Positions 8,511-17,766 of a stretch of 64,000 bases of DNA are shown piece by piece. The notes under the pieces are model-generated. The model did no database searches. It saw only the letters and a list, made by a program, of their open reading frames with translations, and was not told the DNA's origin. The DNA is from Pseudomonas sp. JQ170C (lineage in GTDB: Bacteria; Pseudomonadota; Gammaproteobacteria; Pseudomonadales; Pseudomonadaceae): assembly GCF_035581345.1 (NCBI RefSeq), contig NZ_CP141608.1, positions 1,692,001 to 1,756,000 on the forward strand, in the 5' to 3' direction. The position numbers and the translations under genes are program-made. The stretch's first letter is position 1; every line of letters starts with the position of its first letter.

Positions 8511-10679
8511 CTAGAAGCGCGTCTGCACGGCCAGCTCCAGGGTGCGCGGGGCACCCAGGTAGAGCATGCTGGCGCTGGTCCAGCGGGCATAGACTTCATC
8601 GGTCAGGTTGCGTACCCGGGCGGTGATGCGGGTGTCGGCATCGACCTTGTAGCCGACAAAGGCACCGAACACCGTGTACGACGGCGCATGCCGGGTGTTG
8701 GCCGCATCGGCGTACACCGACGACACATAGCGACTGTCGCCGCCCACCTGCCAGCTGGGGTCGATGTCGTAGGTCAGCCACAGATTGGCCACCCGCTCGG
8801 GGATGTTGGTCGGGGTGTTGCCCTTGCGCGACACGCTGGTGCCACCGACGTTCTCGTTGAACTCGTCGTACTGGGCATCGACGTAGGCGAGGTTGCCCTT
8901 GGCCAACAGCTGCGGGGTCACGCGCAACGAGCCCGCCAGCTCGACGCCGTGCGACGACTGCTTGCCCACCGGCTGGGTGAAGCCGGGGTTGGCCGGGTCT
9001 GTGGTGGCCAGGTTCTTGCGCTCGATGTGGTAGGCGGCAAGGGTGGCGGCGCCACGGCCGTCGAGAAAGTCGAACTTGCTGCCCACCTCGATCTGCTTGC
9101 CGGTGCTCAGGTCAAAGTCGCGCACCTGGGCAAAGGTCGCGGTGGTGAGGATACCGGCGGGCGGGTCGGCGGCGGTGCTGTACTGCACGTAGACGTTGGC
9201 GGCCGGTGTCAGTTGGTAGACCAGGCCGATGCGCCCGGTGGTGGGTTCGTAGGTTTGCTTGAAGTCCAGGGGGTTGTTGGCATCGACGGTGCGGTAGTTG
9301 TGGACCTCAAGGTCGATATGGTCGTAGCGCAGGCCGGTGAGCAGCGACAGGCGCTCGGTCAGTTGCAGGCGGTTTTCCAGGAACGCCGCCCAGGTGTCCA
9401 CGGTGTTCTGGCGGTTTTTCTGATAGCCCGGGAGCATGCCCTTGAGGTCGTAGAAGTGACCGGGATCGAAGTGCGCAGGGTCGACACTGTCGAACACCCC
9501 GGTGACTGAGCGCGGGTAGTTCATCTGCACGTTATGGCTGTAATCCATCCCGGCCGACCACTGGCTGTTCATGCCCAGCAACTGGCCCTGGTGCAGCAGC
9601 TCGAAGCGGTTGCCGTTGAGCTCCTGGTCGTGACGCTGCAGCAAGGCGTTGGAGCGGTTCACGTGGCTGTTGTCGGCGGTGTAGGCGTAGGTTTCAAGGT
9701 TTCGGAAGTTACGCTCGGTGTTGTAGTGGTAGAGGGTGTTGCGCACCGAGGTGTCGTCGTTGAAACGGTACTCGGTGATCGAGCGCAGCCAGCGCACCCG
9801 CTGCTCGTAACGACCGTCCTCGACGTTGTAGTTCTCGAAGCGCCGGCTTTCATCGACCTTCATTTCGCCACCCAGGGGGTTGAGCACCGGGCTGCCCCAG
9901 TAGGGGCTGTCGACGGTCTCGTTCTGGTATTCCAGGGCCAGGGTGTGGGAGAGCTGGTCGTTGATGTCGGTGAGCAGCGAGAAGGCCACGCTCCAGGCAT
10001 CGCGCTCTTCGCGGTCGACATAGCCGTTGCTGTGGGTGTGGCTGAAGTCCAGGCGCGCGTAGTTGCGGATGCCGTCGCCCTCGTTCAGCGCATGGTTGAA
10101 GCCAAACGAGGTTTCGCTGCTGTCGTAGGAACCGTACTTGATGCGACCCTCGTTGAAGTTCTCGTCGCGGCTGGCGAGCTTGGTGATGTAGTTGATCGAA
10201 CCGCCCACGGCACCGGCGCCGAACAGGAAGCTCGAGGGCCCGCCGATGGCTTCGACGCGGTCGTAGATCCAGCTGTCCACCGGGCGTGCGGCAATGGAGT
10301 CGTATTGCACGCTGATGCCGTTGAACAACTGGGTGATCTGCGCACCGGAAAAGCCCCGGTAGGCCACCGAGCCTGCGGAGCCCGGTGGCGAGGCGGCGGT
10401 CATGCCGGGGACGCCGTTGAGGGCGTCCTGGGTGGTCTGGGCGCCGCGCTGTTCAAGCTGCTGGCGGTTGACGATGTTCACCGACGCGGGGGTTTCCCGT
10501 GGGGTCAGGCCCAGGCGGGAGCCGGTTTGCGAGGGTGTGTCGAGCAGGACGCCTTCTTCGGTATCAGCGCGGCCTTCGATGCGCAGGTCGGGGAGCGTCA
10601 GCTGGGCCTCGGCCGAGGCATTGAAAGACAGCGCGCAGAGCAGCGCCGCGCAACCGGATAGGCGATTGGAGTAGGGCAT
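8511..10679 (-). CDS. TonB-dependent siderophore receptor
   Basis: The 722-residue outer-membrane protein has a signal peptide (about residues 1-24), an N-terminal plug domain (about 50-160, with QDALNGVPGM and the IYDRVEAIGGPSSFLFG box), and a C-terminal 22-strand barrel ending in the outer-membrane sorting residue phenylalanine (AVQTRF). FhuA/FecA-type receptors of this length import ferric siderophores, or in some cases other metal chelates, using TonB energy. No STN signalling domain is present, so it is not a transducer tied to an ECF sigma factor. It is sandwiched between a DUF2946 gene and a PepSY gene, a common metal-uptake arrangement. I could not find a convincing Fur box upstream. 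Confidence 0.92.
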   Translation of the reverse strand: MPYSNRLSGCAALLCALSFNASAEAQLTLPDLRIEGRADTEEGVLLDTPSQTGSRLGLTPRETPASVNIVNRQQLEQRGAQTTQDALNGVPGMTAASPPGSAGSVAYRGFSGAQITQLFNGISVQYDSIAARPVDSWIYDRVEAIGGPSSFLFGAGAVGGSINYITKLASRDENFNEGRIKYGSYDSSETSFGFNHALNEGDGIRNYARLDFSHTHSNGYVDREERDAWSVAFSLLTDINDQLSHTLALEYQNETVDSPYWGSPVLNPLGGEMKVDESRRFENYNVEDGRYEQRVRWLRSITEYRFNDDTSVRNTLYHYNTERNFRNLETYAYTADNSHVNRSNALLQRHDQELNGNRFELLHQGQLLGMNSQWSAGMDYSHNVQMNYPRSVTGVFDSVDPAHFDPGHFYDLKGMLPGYQKNRQNTVDTWAAFLENRLQLTERLSLLTGLRYDHIDLEVHNYRTVDANNPLDFKQTYEPTTGRIGLVYQLTPAANVYVQYSTAADPPAGILTTATFAQVRDFDLSTGKQIEVGSKFDFLDGRGAATLAAYHIERKNLATTDPANPGFTQPVGKQSSHGVELAGSLRVTPQLLAKGNLAYVDAQYDEFNENVGGTSVSRKGNTPTNIPERVANLWLTYDIDPSWQVGGDSRYVSSVYADAANTRHAPSYTVFGAFVGYKVDADTRITARVRNLTDEVYARWTSASMLYLGAPRTLELAVQTRF

Positions 10680-10778
10680 GGGTCGAACTCTGGAAATTGA
10701 GCCAGCGGCCAGCGGTACCGGTCAGTCAGGTACGGCAATAGGGCCGATTACAGGCAGCCGCACAGGCGGCCAGGTGGT

Positions 10779-11165
10779 TCAAGCCAGAAGGGGGGAGGCG
10801 CGGGGGTTGGCGGCAGGCCAGCAATAGCGCGGTGGCGCCTTGCTGCGCAGTTCACGGTGGTAACGGCGGGTACGGGCGGCGGCCAGTAGCCAGCCGATGG
10901 CCAGCACCAGGCCCAGGCAGACCACGGCTGCGGCACACACCGGGCAGGTTTGCAGGCTGTCCCAGCCGGCGACCGACTGATCGCCGAAGTCACTCTTGAG
11001 GGTAGGGCCGGCGCTGCCCATGGCCGAGCAGAAGGCGCCGCCGATGCCGTTGAGCTTGAGGCCCATCATCTGCCCATGACCGATTCCGCAGGCGAACAGA
11101 TTGAACAGGACACAGAAATACAAGGTCCAGGCAATCAGCGGGCGGTGGGCGCGGGTGGGATTCAT
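10779..11165 (-). CDS. DUF2946 family small membrane protein
   Basis: The 128-residue protein has a hydrophobic helix at about residues 10-30 (LIAWTLYFCVLFNLFACG), a periplasmic segment with the motif CPVC near residues 73-76, and a second helix at about 77-95. This matches DUF2946, a family that frequently accompanies TonB-dependent copper or siderophore receptors; its biochemical role is not established. The start at 11165 (MNPTRAHR) is preferred since the upstream 14 codons overlap the gap to the channel gene. It is the first gene of a likely three-gene operon with the receptor and the PepSY protein. The cysteine pair could bind metal. Confidence 0.75.
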   Translation of the reverse strand: MNPTRAHRPLIAWTLYFCVLFNLFACGIGHGQMMGLKLNGIGGAFCSAMGSAGPTLKSDFGDQSVAGWDSLQTCPVCAAAVVCLGLVLAIGWLLAAARTRRYHRELRSKAPPRYCWPAANPRASPLLA

Positions 11166-11207
11166 GGGCGCGACTTTATCACCGATGTCAGGGGCTAGAA
11201 AGTTCAA

Positions 11208-13244
11208 TCAGGCCTGCCCTTCACCACGGCCGGGCGGGGCTGGATAGTACTGAGCAAAGCTCACGTCATCGGTTTCGTCCACGCGCTTTTTCAGGCGTTC
11301 GTTGAAGGCCCGGTTCACCGCGTACTGGCCGCCAGAGCTGGTGCGAAACTGTGCGGTAAGCGTGATGCCGTTGAGGTTCATGCTGTCGACCCCGAACACT
11401 TGCAGCGGCCCTTGCAGGCTGTGGCGCAGCATCGGGTCTTCACTGATCGAGTGGCCCACTTCGCGGATCAGTTTCAAGGCGCTGTCGACGTTAGTGGCGT
11501 AGCTGAACTGCACCGAGAAAAACGCATAGGCGAATTGCCGTGACTGGTTGGTGACCGCCTTGATCTGGCCGAACGGAACCGAGTGCACGAAGCCCTTGGC
11601 GTCGCGCAGGCGCAGGGTGCGGATGGTCAGGCTTTCGACGGTGCCGGCGTGGCCGGAGTCGAGCACCACCCAGTCGCCGATGGCGATGGTGTCCTCGATG
11701 AGGATGAACAGCCCGGTGATCACATCCTGCACCAGTTGCTGGGAACCGAAACCGATGGCCAGGCCCACCACACCGGCACCGGCCAGCAGCGGGGCGACGT
11801 TGATGCCCAGGTTGGCCATGGTGGTGATGGTGCAGATCACCACCAGGATGATTTTGATGGCGTTGCGCAGCATTGGCAGGATGGTCCGCACCCGGGTGCT
11901 GGGCTGGCGCGAGGCACGGCGCCCGACCGTGGGTTTGAGCGCCTCCTGGATGGCAGTGTCGATCACCACCCACAGCAGCCAGGTCACCAGCAGGATCAGG
12001 CCGATGCTGCTCAACGAATCACTGATGGCGCGGCCCAGGCTGTTGCGCAGGGCGAAATCCAGTACGGAGAAGCCCCAGATGCGCCCCAGCAGCTCAATGA
12101 AGGCCACTGCCATGGCAATGCGCAGCAGGGCATGGGCCAGGTTGCGCAGCAGTTCCTTGTAGGGCCGCAGGCGCTGCCGTGCATCCTGCTCCTGATGCTT
12201 GAACATGCGTTGCAGGACGGTGCTGAGAAACACCGTGCCGATCAGCAGGATCGAGGTCAGCAGGGCCTTTTGCAACGCGCGCTGGCTTTCTTCGCCGGCG
12301 CCGATCAGGTGGATGGCCGAGACCAGGATCATCATCAGGATCGGCAGGAACCACAGCGCCGAGAAAATGCGCAGGGTTTCCTGTACCGCGCGATGCTCCA
12401 GGCGGTCGCGCAAGGCGCGGTTGCGGATCAGGTGCGCTACCGGGCGGCGCAGCTTGAGTATCAGCACCGCGAACGCCAGGGTCGCCAGCAGGCCCGTCAC
12501 GGCGGCGACGCTGCTGGTGATGTTGCCGCCCAGTTGCCGGGCGATCTGCGGGCTGGTGAGCGCATCGCTCCAGGCCGCCAGAAAGCCGATCAGAAACAGC
12601 GGCCGAGGTGCCACCCGGCGAATGATGCGCACGGCAGTGCGTTTGTGCCCGGTGTCGAACAGGGTGATCAGGCAGAGGATGATCGAGGTCGAAAAGGTAC
12701 CGCTGCTGGTGGCGTAGGCCAGGCTCATGCCCAGGGCGCGTCCGGCCGAGATTGCCAGGTAGTGGCTGATGTACAGGGTGATGATCAGGCTGGCCAGGGC
12801 AGGGAGGGTGTAGACCAGCAGGTACTTGACCACCTGGCTTGGGCGCGGTCGCTCGCGCAGCAGGCGCGAGCGGCTGCTGCTGCGTGCCAGAAAGCGCCCG
12901 AACTGGGTGAGCACGACAAAGGCGATCAGCCAGGTGATGGTGAGAATGGCGAAATCGCGCCACAGCTCCAGGGAGCTCAACCCCTCCGGCTTGGTTACCA
13001 ACTCATCGACTTCATCGGCAGCGCGGTCGGCACGCAGGCGCCAGTTGTCGATCACGTGGTTGTCTACATCCAGCTCCTGGCTGACATCGTCCAGGCCGTC
13101 GGCAATCGCGCCCAGCAGGCCACCCTGGACCACCGGCTCGGCGGGTTCAGTGGATTTGTCGGCCTTGGGCAGCAGGGGGACGGCGAACGCCAACTGGATG
13201 CTCAGCAGGGCGCCGAGCAGCAGGGCGAAGAAGGATCGGGTCAC
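11208..13244 (-). CDS. MscS-type mechanosensitive channel with large N-terminal membrane region
   Basis: The 678-residue protein has a signal peptide (ends near AFA, residue 21), a periplasmic coil-like section, about ten transmembrane helices, and a C-terminal MscS core. The pore-lining helix is GAGVVGLAIGFGSQQLVQD at about residues 490-508, followed by the beta domain with EDTIAIGDWVVL. This layout is like YbiO/YnaI-type channels that open under membrane tension to release solutes in osmotic downshock. The GTG at 13244 is chosen as start because an AAGGAG site lies upstream and the signal peptide begins there; the upstream extension reads into REP sequence. Confidence 0.9.
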   Translation of the reverse strand: MTRSFFALLLGALLSIQLAFAVPLLPKADKSTEPAEPVVQGGLLGAIADGLDDVSQELDVDNHVIDNWRLRADRAADEVDELVTKPEGLSSLELWRDFAILTITWLIAFVVLTQFGRFLARSSSRSRLLRERPRPSQVVKYLLVYTLPALASLIITLYISHYLAISAGRALGMSLAYATSSGTFSTSIILCLITLFDTGHKRTAVRIIRRVAPRPLFLIGFLAAWSDALTSPQIARQLGGNITSSVAAVTGLLATLAFAVLILKLRRPVAHLIRNRALRDRLEHRAVQETLRIFSALWFLPILMMILVSAIHLIGAGEESQRALQKALLTSILLIGTVFLSTVLQRMFKHQEQDARQRLRPYKELLRNLAHALLRIAMAVAFIELLGRIWGFSVLDFALRNSLGRAISDSLSSIGLILLVTWLLWVVIDTAIQEALKPTVGRRASRQPSTRVRTILPMLRNAIKIILVVICTITTMANLGINVAPLLAGAGVVGLAIGFGSQQLVQDVITGLFILIEDTIAIGDWVVLDSGHAGTVESLTIRTLRLRDAKGFVHSVPFGQIKAVTNQSRQFAYAFFSVQFSYATNVDSALKLIREVGHSISEDPMLRHSLQGPLQVFGVDSMNLNGITLTAQFRTSSGGQYAVNRAFNERLKKRVDETDDVSFAQYYPAPPGRGEGQA

Positions 13245-13307
13245 TGGGTACTCCTTGAACCGTGGATGACGGAAAGGGTAGTCAATGAACGGATCGTTGT
13301 AGGAGCA

Positions 13308-13352
13308 ATCGCGGGGCAAGCCCGCTCCGGCAGGAGCGGCCTTGCCCCGCGA
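13308..13352. repeat. REP inverted pair
   Basis: Back-to-back GGGGCAAGCCCGCTCC and GGAGCGGCCTTGCCCC, the second arm diverged at one base, between the sulfate-binding and channel genes. Confidence 0.88.
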
Positions 13353-13363
13353 AAAGGGCCTGA

Positions 13364-14362
13364 TTACTGGCCGGTGTAGATCTGGTCGAACACACCACCA
13401 TCATTGAAGTGGGTCTTCTGCACCGTGCGCCAGTCACCGAAGGTCTTCTCTACCGACAGGAAGTCGACTTTCGGGAAGCGGTCGGTGTACTTGGCCAGTA
13501 CCGCGGTATCGCGCGGGCGCAGGTAGTTGTTGGCGGCGATTTCCTGGGCCTCTGGCGACCACAGGTACTTGAGGTACGCCTCGGCGGTGGCGCGGGTGCC
13601 TTTCTTGTCGACCACTTTGTCGACCACGGTCACCGGTGGTTCGGCTTCGGCGGAGACGCTTGGGTAGATCACCTCGAACTGATCGCGGCCGAACTCCCGG
13701 GCGATCATTTCGGCTTCGTTCTCGAAGGTCACCAGCACGTCGCCGATCTGGTTGGTCATGAAGGTGGTGGTGGCGGCACGGCCACCGGTGTCGAGCACAG
13801 GCGCCTGCTTGAACAGCTTGCCGACAAAGTCCTTGGCCTTGTTCTCGTCGCCGCCGTTCTTCAGTACATAGCCCCAGGCCGAGAGGTAGGTGTAGCGGCC
13901 ATTACCCGAGGTCTTGGGGTTGGGCACGATGACCTGGACGCCATCCTTGAGCAGGTCGGGCCAGTCTTTGAGGGCCTTGGGGTTGCCCTTGCGCACGATG
14001 AACACCGTGGCCGAGGTGAATGGCGCGCTGTTGTTGGGCAGGCGCGTCACCCAGTTCTCGGGGACCAGTTTGCCGTTGTCGGCCAGGGCATTGATGTCGG
14101 TGGCCATGTTCATGGTGATGACGTCGGCCGGCAGGCCGTCGATGACCGAACGCGCCTGCTTGCTCGAACCACCGAACGACATCTGCACAGTGAGTTTCTC
14201 TTTGTGCTCGGCTTCCCAGTGCTTCTGGAAGGCAGCGTTGTAGTCCTTGTAGAAGTCGCGCATCACGTCATAGGAGACGTTCAGCAGCGGCGGCGCTGCA
14301 TGGGCCAGGTTGCTCAGGGCGAGGCCTGCGGCCAGAAGCGAGGCACTGAAGAGTTTTTTCAC
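13364..14362 (-). CDS. sbp: Periplasmic sulfate-binding protein (ABC transporter substrate-binding)
   Basis: The 332-residue protein has a signal peptide cleaved after AHA (residue 22) and the prokaryotic sulfate-binding family features: NVSYDVMRDFYKDYN near residue 28, the FGGSSKQARSV segment that hydrogen-bonds the sulfate, and DVITMNMATDI. It delivers sulfate, or thiosulfate, to the CysTWA permease. No cysT, cysW or cysA follows, so this is an orphan binding protein that must share a permease encoded elsewhere. Expression is probably induced by sulfur starvation through CysB, but I could not identify a site. The family is certain; sulfate versus other oxyanion is inferred. Confidence 0.93.
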   Translation of the reverse strand: MKKLFSASLLAAGLALSNLAHAAPPLLNVSYDVMRDFYKDYNAAFQKHWEAEHKEKLTVQMSFGGSSKQARSVIDGLPADVITMNMATDINALADNGKLVPENWVTRLPNNSAPFTSATVFIVRKGNPKALKDWPDLLKDGVQVIVPNPKTSGNGRYTYLSAWGYVLKNGGDENKAKDFVGKLFKQAPVLDTGGRAATTTFMTNQIGDVLVTFENEAEMIAREFGRDQFEVIYPSVSAEAEPPVTVVDKVVDKKGTRATAEAYLKYLWSPEAQEIAANNYLRPRDTAVLAKYTDRFPKVDFLSVEKTFGDWRTVQKTHFNDGGVFDQIYTGQ

Positions 14363-14455
14363 TGCGCATTCCTTGTTCGATTAGGCGTTAAAGGCATATT
14401 GCCAGCGACTATAGCGGTTCGGCTTTAGGCGCTAAAAGATTAAAAAGTGCTGTGC

Positions 14456-15280
14456 TTATTCCATTTTCTTAAACAACGCATTGCCGCAACGGGAGCAGAA
14501 CGCCGCCCCATGTTCGTGGTTGTTCTTGCGGCACACCGGGCAGTCGTGTTGCAGCTGCTCACCGCGCATGGCATTGGCCAGCTCCGCGGTGAAGATACCC
14601 GTAGGCACGGCAATGATCGAGTAACCGGTGATCATCACCAGTGACGAAATCACCTGGCCCAGGGGCGTCTTGGGCACGATATCGCCAAAGCCCACGGTGG
14701 TCAGGGTGACGATGGCCCAGTAGATCCCCTTGGGGATGCTGGTAAAGCCATGCTCGGGGCCTTCGACCACATACATCAAGGTGCCGAACACTGTCACCAG
14801 GGTCGAGACGCTGACCAGAAAGACGATGATCTTCTGCTTGCTGCCGCGCAAAGCCGCGAGCAGGTAATGCGCCTGCTTGAGGTAGGGGCTGAGCTTGAGC
14901 ACGCGAAAGATGCGCAGCATCCGGATCACCCGGATGATCAGCAGGTACTGGGCGTCGCTGTAGTACAGGGCGATGATCCCCGGCACGATCGCCAGCAAGT
15001 CGACCAGGCCATAAAAACTGAAGGCATAGCGCAGGGGTTTGGGCGAGCAGTACAGGCGCACCGCGTATTCGATCAGGAAGATGGCGGTGAAGCCCCACTC
15101 GATCCCGGCCAGCACGCCGGCGTAGTTCTGGTGGACTTCATCAATGCTGTCGAGCACCACGGTGATCAGGCTGGCGAGGATGATCAGCAGCAGGATGCTG
15201 TCGAAGCGTCTGCCTGCGACGGTGTCGGTTTGAAAAACGATGATGTAGAGCCGCTCACGCCAGCTCAAAGGGGTATCCAT
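14456..15280 (-). CDS. Voltage-gated potassium channel-like ion transporter with C-terminal zinc ribbon
   Basis: The 274-residue protein has six transmembrane segments. S4 carries spaced arginines and lysines (VIRMLRIFRVLKLSPYLK, about residues 115-132), and the pore loop contains the potassium selectivity filter TVGFGD (about 197-202). The last 30 residues hold two CxxC pairs (CPVC and CSRC), a zinc-ribbon-like tail that ordinary Kv channels do not need. The ATG at 15280 follows a GGAG site. It is probably an inner-membrane K+ channel whose tail may bind zinc or mediate assembly. No partner genes are apparent: the neighbours are a sulfate-binding protein and a urea transporter. Confidence 0.87.
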   Translation of the reverse strand: MDTPLSWRERLYIIVFQTDTVAGRRFDSILLLIILASLITVVLDSIDEVHQNYAGVLAGIEWGFTAIFLIEYAVRLYCSPKPLRYAFSFYGLVDLLAIVPGIIALYYSDAQYLLIIRVIRMLRIFRVLKLSPYLKQAHYLLAALRGSKQKIIVFLVSVSTLVTVFGTLMYVVEGPEHGFTSIPKGIYWAIVTLTTVGFGDIVPKTPLGQVISSLVMITGYSIIAVPTGIFTAELANAMRGEQLQHDCPVCRKNNHEHGAAFCSRCGNALFKKME

Positions 15281-15324
15281 GCTCAGCTCCACTACACGAT
15301 GGAGCTGAGCCTAGGGGCAGCCCT

Positions 15325-16212
15325 TCAGCTATGCAAGCGACCGGCACGGCGCGCCAGCGGCTGGCGCGTGAGGCGCTGGCCGATCAGTACCAGCCAGCAG
15401 GCCAGGATGAACGGTGCGGTAAGGCCTGGGACCGGCAACTGCGCGACCGCAGGTTGCAGCACGATTGCCAGGATCATGGCCAGCAGCGGCAACCAGGGTT
15501 GCTTGCGGGTCTGGCTGAAGGCCAGGGCAGCGAGTGCGGCGTTGAAGCCGTAGAGGCCGGCATAGGCGGCACTGGCTTCGCCACCGAGCAGGGCGACGCT
15601 GCCGCCCAGCGCCGCGCCGAGCAGTGCCCAGGCAGCGGCATAGCGGTTGGCGATCAGCAGGCCGATGGCAATCAGCAGGCCGGCCAGCGGGTTGTCCAGC
15701 AGGAAGATCTGACCAAGGCCGCGGGCCAGCGCATAGAGCGCATTGTGCTCGATGGGGCTGGCAGTGCCGGCGGCCGGTTCGCTGACCACCAGCACCGCCC
15801 AGCCGATCAGCACGAAGGGCGCGGTGTAGGCCGGCAGCAACAGATTGGAGCTGGCGCGCTTGAGCCACTGGTGCACGAGCATGCTGCTCAGGCCGCCGGC
15901 GGCGATGATCAGCGGCGGCAGGATGGCCGACCAGGGCAGGGCGTAGCTCAGCAGCAGGCCGATCAGTACGCCGTTGTAGCTGTACAGGCCGGCCTGGCGA
16001 TCCGTGCGGTTGTAGCCGCGGCGCTGGGCCGTCAGCAGCCCGGCGAGGGCGCCCAGCAAGGCGCCGCCGACCAGGTCGGGGGCGGTCAGGGTGATGGCCA
16101 GCAGGCAGAACAGGCCGCACAGCGGGCTGCGCTGCAGCAGGACCTGGCTGAAGCCATTGAGCAAGGCCGTGGCCCAGTCGGGGCACGGGTTGACGAAATT
16201 CTTGGTGTACAT
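15325..16212 (-). CDS. Urea transporter (UT family)
   Basis: The 295-residue hydrophobic protein has about ten membrane helices in two homologous halves and the UT-type segments YSYNGVLIGLLLSYALPW and LYGFNAALAALAF, the repeated N-G/N-A elements that line the urea filter. UT channels allow passive movement of urea across the inner membrane. No urease genes are in the window. The context is suggestive, because ureidoglycolate lyase about 14 kb away releases urea from purines. Start is the ATG at 16212 with only a weak ribosome-binding site. Separated from pyk by a REP pair. Confidence 0.85.
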   Translation of the reverse strand: MYTKNFVNPCPDWATALLNGFSQVLLQRSPLCGLFCLLAITLTAPDLVGGALLGALAGLLTAQRRGYNRTDRQAGLYSYNGVLIGLLLSYALPWSAILPPLIIAAGGLSSMLVHQWLKRASSNLLLPAYTAPFVLIGWAVLVVSEPAAGTASPIEHNALYALARGLGQIFLLDNPLAGLLIAIGLLIANRYAAAWALLGAALGGSVALLGGEASAAYAGLYGFNAALAALAFSQTRKQPWLPLLAMILAIVLQPAVAQLPVPGLTAPFILACWLVLIGQRLTRQPLARRAGRLHS

Positions 16213-16289
16213 GGGGGCAGTCTGGGTTGATGTGGAGTGGGGAGGCCTCTGTCGGGCCGGGTTTTCCCACGTGGATTGTTTTGCAAGCC

Positions 16290-16339
16290 ATCGCGGGGCA
16301 AGCCCGCTCCTACGGTAGGAGCGGGCTTGCCCCGCGATG
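16290..16339. repeat. REP inverted pair
   Basis: Tight inverted pair (GGGGCAAGCCCGCTCCTAC next to GTAGGAGCGGGCTTGCCCC) between pyk and the urea transporter gene, immediately after the pyk stop on the minus strand. Confidence 0.92.
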
Positions 16340-16350
16340 AGGCTTCACCT

Positions 16351-17766
16351 TCAGATCAGTGTTTCGATCCGCAGCGTGTTAGTCGATCCCGGCTTGCCAA
16401 AAGGCACACCGGCAGTGATCAACAGGGTGTCACCACGGCTGGCCATGCCCTGGGCCTGGGCGATTTCCAGTGCGGTGGAGCAGATTTCATCGACCTGGCG
16501 CAGGCGATCGTTGACCACCGAGTGCACGCCCCAGGCCACGCTCAGGCGACGAGCGGTGGACAGGTTGGGGGTCAGGTTGAGGATCGGCGCCCGTGGCCGC
16601 TCGCGGGCGGCGCGCAGGGTCGAGGCACCCGACTCGCTGTAGTTGACCAGCACGGCCACCGGCAGGATGCCGCTGATCCGACGGATCGCGCAGCTGATGG
16701 CGTCCGACACGGTCGCTTCGGCCTTGGGACGACCGACGTCCAGCTGCGCCTGGTAGTCCGGACCGTTCTCGACCTGGCGAATGATCTTGCTCATCATCTG
16801 CACGGCTTCGAGCGGGTAGTCGCCCGAGGCAGTCTCGGCCGACAGCATTACCGCGTCGGCACCTTCCGCCACGGCGTTGGCCACGTCGGTGACTTCGGCG
16901 CGGGTCGGGGCCGGGGAGAAGCGCATCGACTCGAGCATCTGGGTGGCGACGACCACCGGTTTGCCCAGTTCACGGCAGGTGTTGATGATGCTCTTCTGGA
17001 TCTGCGGCACGCTTTCGGCCGGCACTTCCACGCCCAGGTCGCCACGGGCCACCATGATCGCGTCGCTGAGCTCGGCGATGGCGCGCAATTGGGTCACGGC
17101 CGAAGGCTTCTCGATCTTGGCCATCAGGTAGGCACGGTCGCCGATCAGCTGGCGCGCTTCAACGATGTCTTCCGGGCGCTGCACGAACGACAGCGCCACC
17201 CAGTCCACACCCAGCTCCAGGCCGAAGGTCAGGTCGCGGCGGTCCTTGGCGGTCAGCGGGCTCAGGTCCAGCACCGCCTGTGGCACGTTGACGCCTTTGC
17301 GGTCCGACAGCTCGCCGCCGTTGAGCACTTCAGTCTCGATGGCATCGGCGTGCTTGGCGGTCACCCGCAGGCGCAGCTTGCCGTCATCGAGCAGCAGGTC
17401 CATGCCTGGCTCCAGCGCGGCGATGATTTCCGGGTGCGGCAGGTTGACCCGTGAGGTGGTGCCGGGGGTGGTGTCCAGGTCCAGGCGCAGGGCCTGGCCG
17501 CGCTGCAGTTGCACCTTGCCGTCGGCAAAGCGGCCGACGCGCAGTTTAGGGCCTTGCAGGTCCATGAGGATGCCCAGCGGGTAGTTGAGCTGGCTCTCTA
17601 CCTCGCGGATCCACTGGTAACGCAGGGCGTGGTCTTCGTGTTCACCGTGGCTGAAGTTGAGGCGAAAGATGTTCACCCCGGCTTCGACCAACTGGCGGAT
17701 GTCGTCGATACCGTTGATGGCTGGGCCGAGGGTAGCGAGGATTTTGACTTTTTTGTCAGGCGTCAT
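16351..17766 (-). CDS. pyk: Pyruvate kinase
   Basis: The 471-residue enzyme converts phosphoenolpyruvate and ADP to pyruvate and ATP. It shows the N-terminal KILATLGPA, FRLNFSHGEH (R and N of the active site), the signature MAKIEKPSAV with the catalytic lysine near residue 218, and MVARGDLGVE. Length is typical of bacterial pyruvate kinase. The start at 17766 overlaps the end of the glycerate kinase gene by 11 bases, so translation is probably coupled. As the last gene of the glyoxylate cluster it completes conversion of 2-phosphoglycerate-derived PEP to pyruvate. Pseudomonas usually has a second, unlinked pyruvate kinase. Confidence 0.96.
   Translation of the reverse strand: MTPDKKVKILATLGPAINGIDDIRQLVEAGVNIFRLNFSHGEHEDHALRYQWIREVESQLNYPLGILMDLQGPKLRVGRFADGKVQLQRGQALRLDLDTTPGTTSRVNLPHPEIIAALEPGMDLLLDDGKLRLRVTAKHADAIETEVLNGGELSDRKGVNVPQAVLDLSPLTAKDRRDLTFGLELGVDWVALSFVQRPEDIVEARQLIGDRAYLMAKIEKPSAVTQLRAIAELSDAIMVARGDLGVEVPAESVPQIQKSIINTCRELGKPVVVATQMLESMRFSPAPTRAEVTDVANAVAEGADAVMLSAETASGDYPLEAVQMMSKIIRQVENGPDYQAQLDVGRPKAEATVSDAISCAIRRISGILPVAVLVNYSESGASTLRAARERPRAPILNLTPNLSTARRLSVAWGVHSVVNDRLRQVDEICSTALEIAQAQGMASRGDTLLITAGVPFGKPGSTNTLRIETLI

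Noticed and set aside
6980..8626. A 548-codon plus-strand frame opposite the PepSY gene
   Set aside because: It is low-complexity, rich in His, Gln and Pro, with no domains, and starts inside a REP; it is an antisense shadow.
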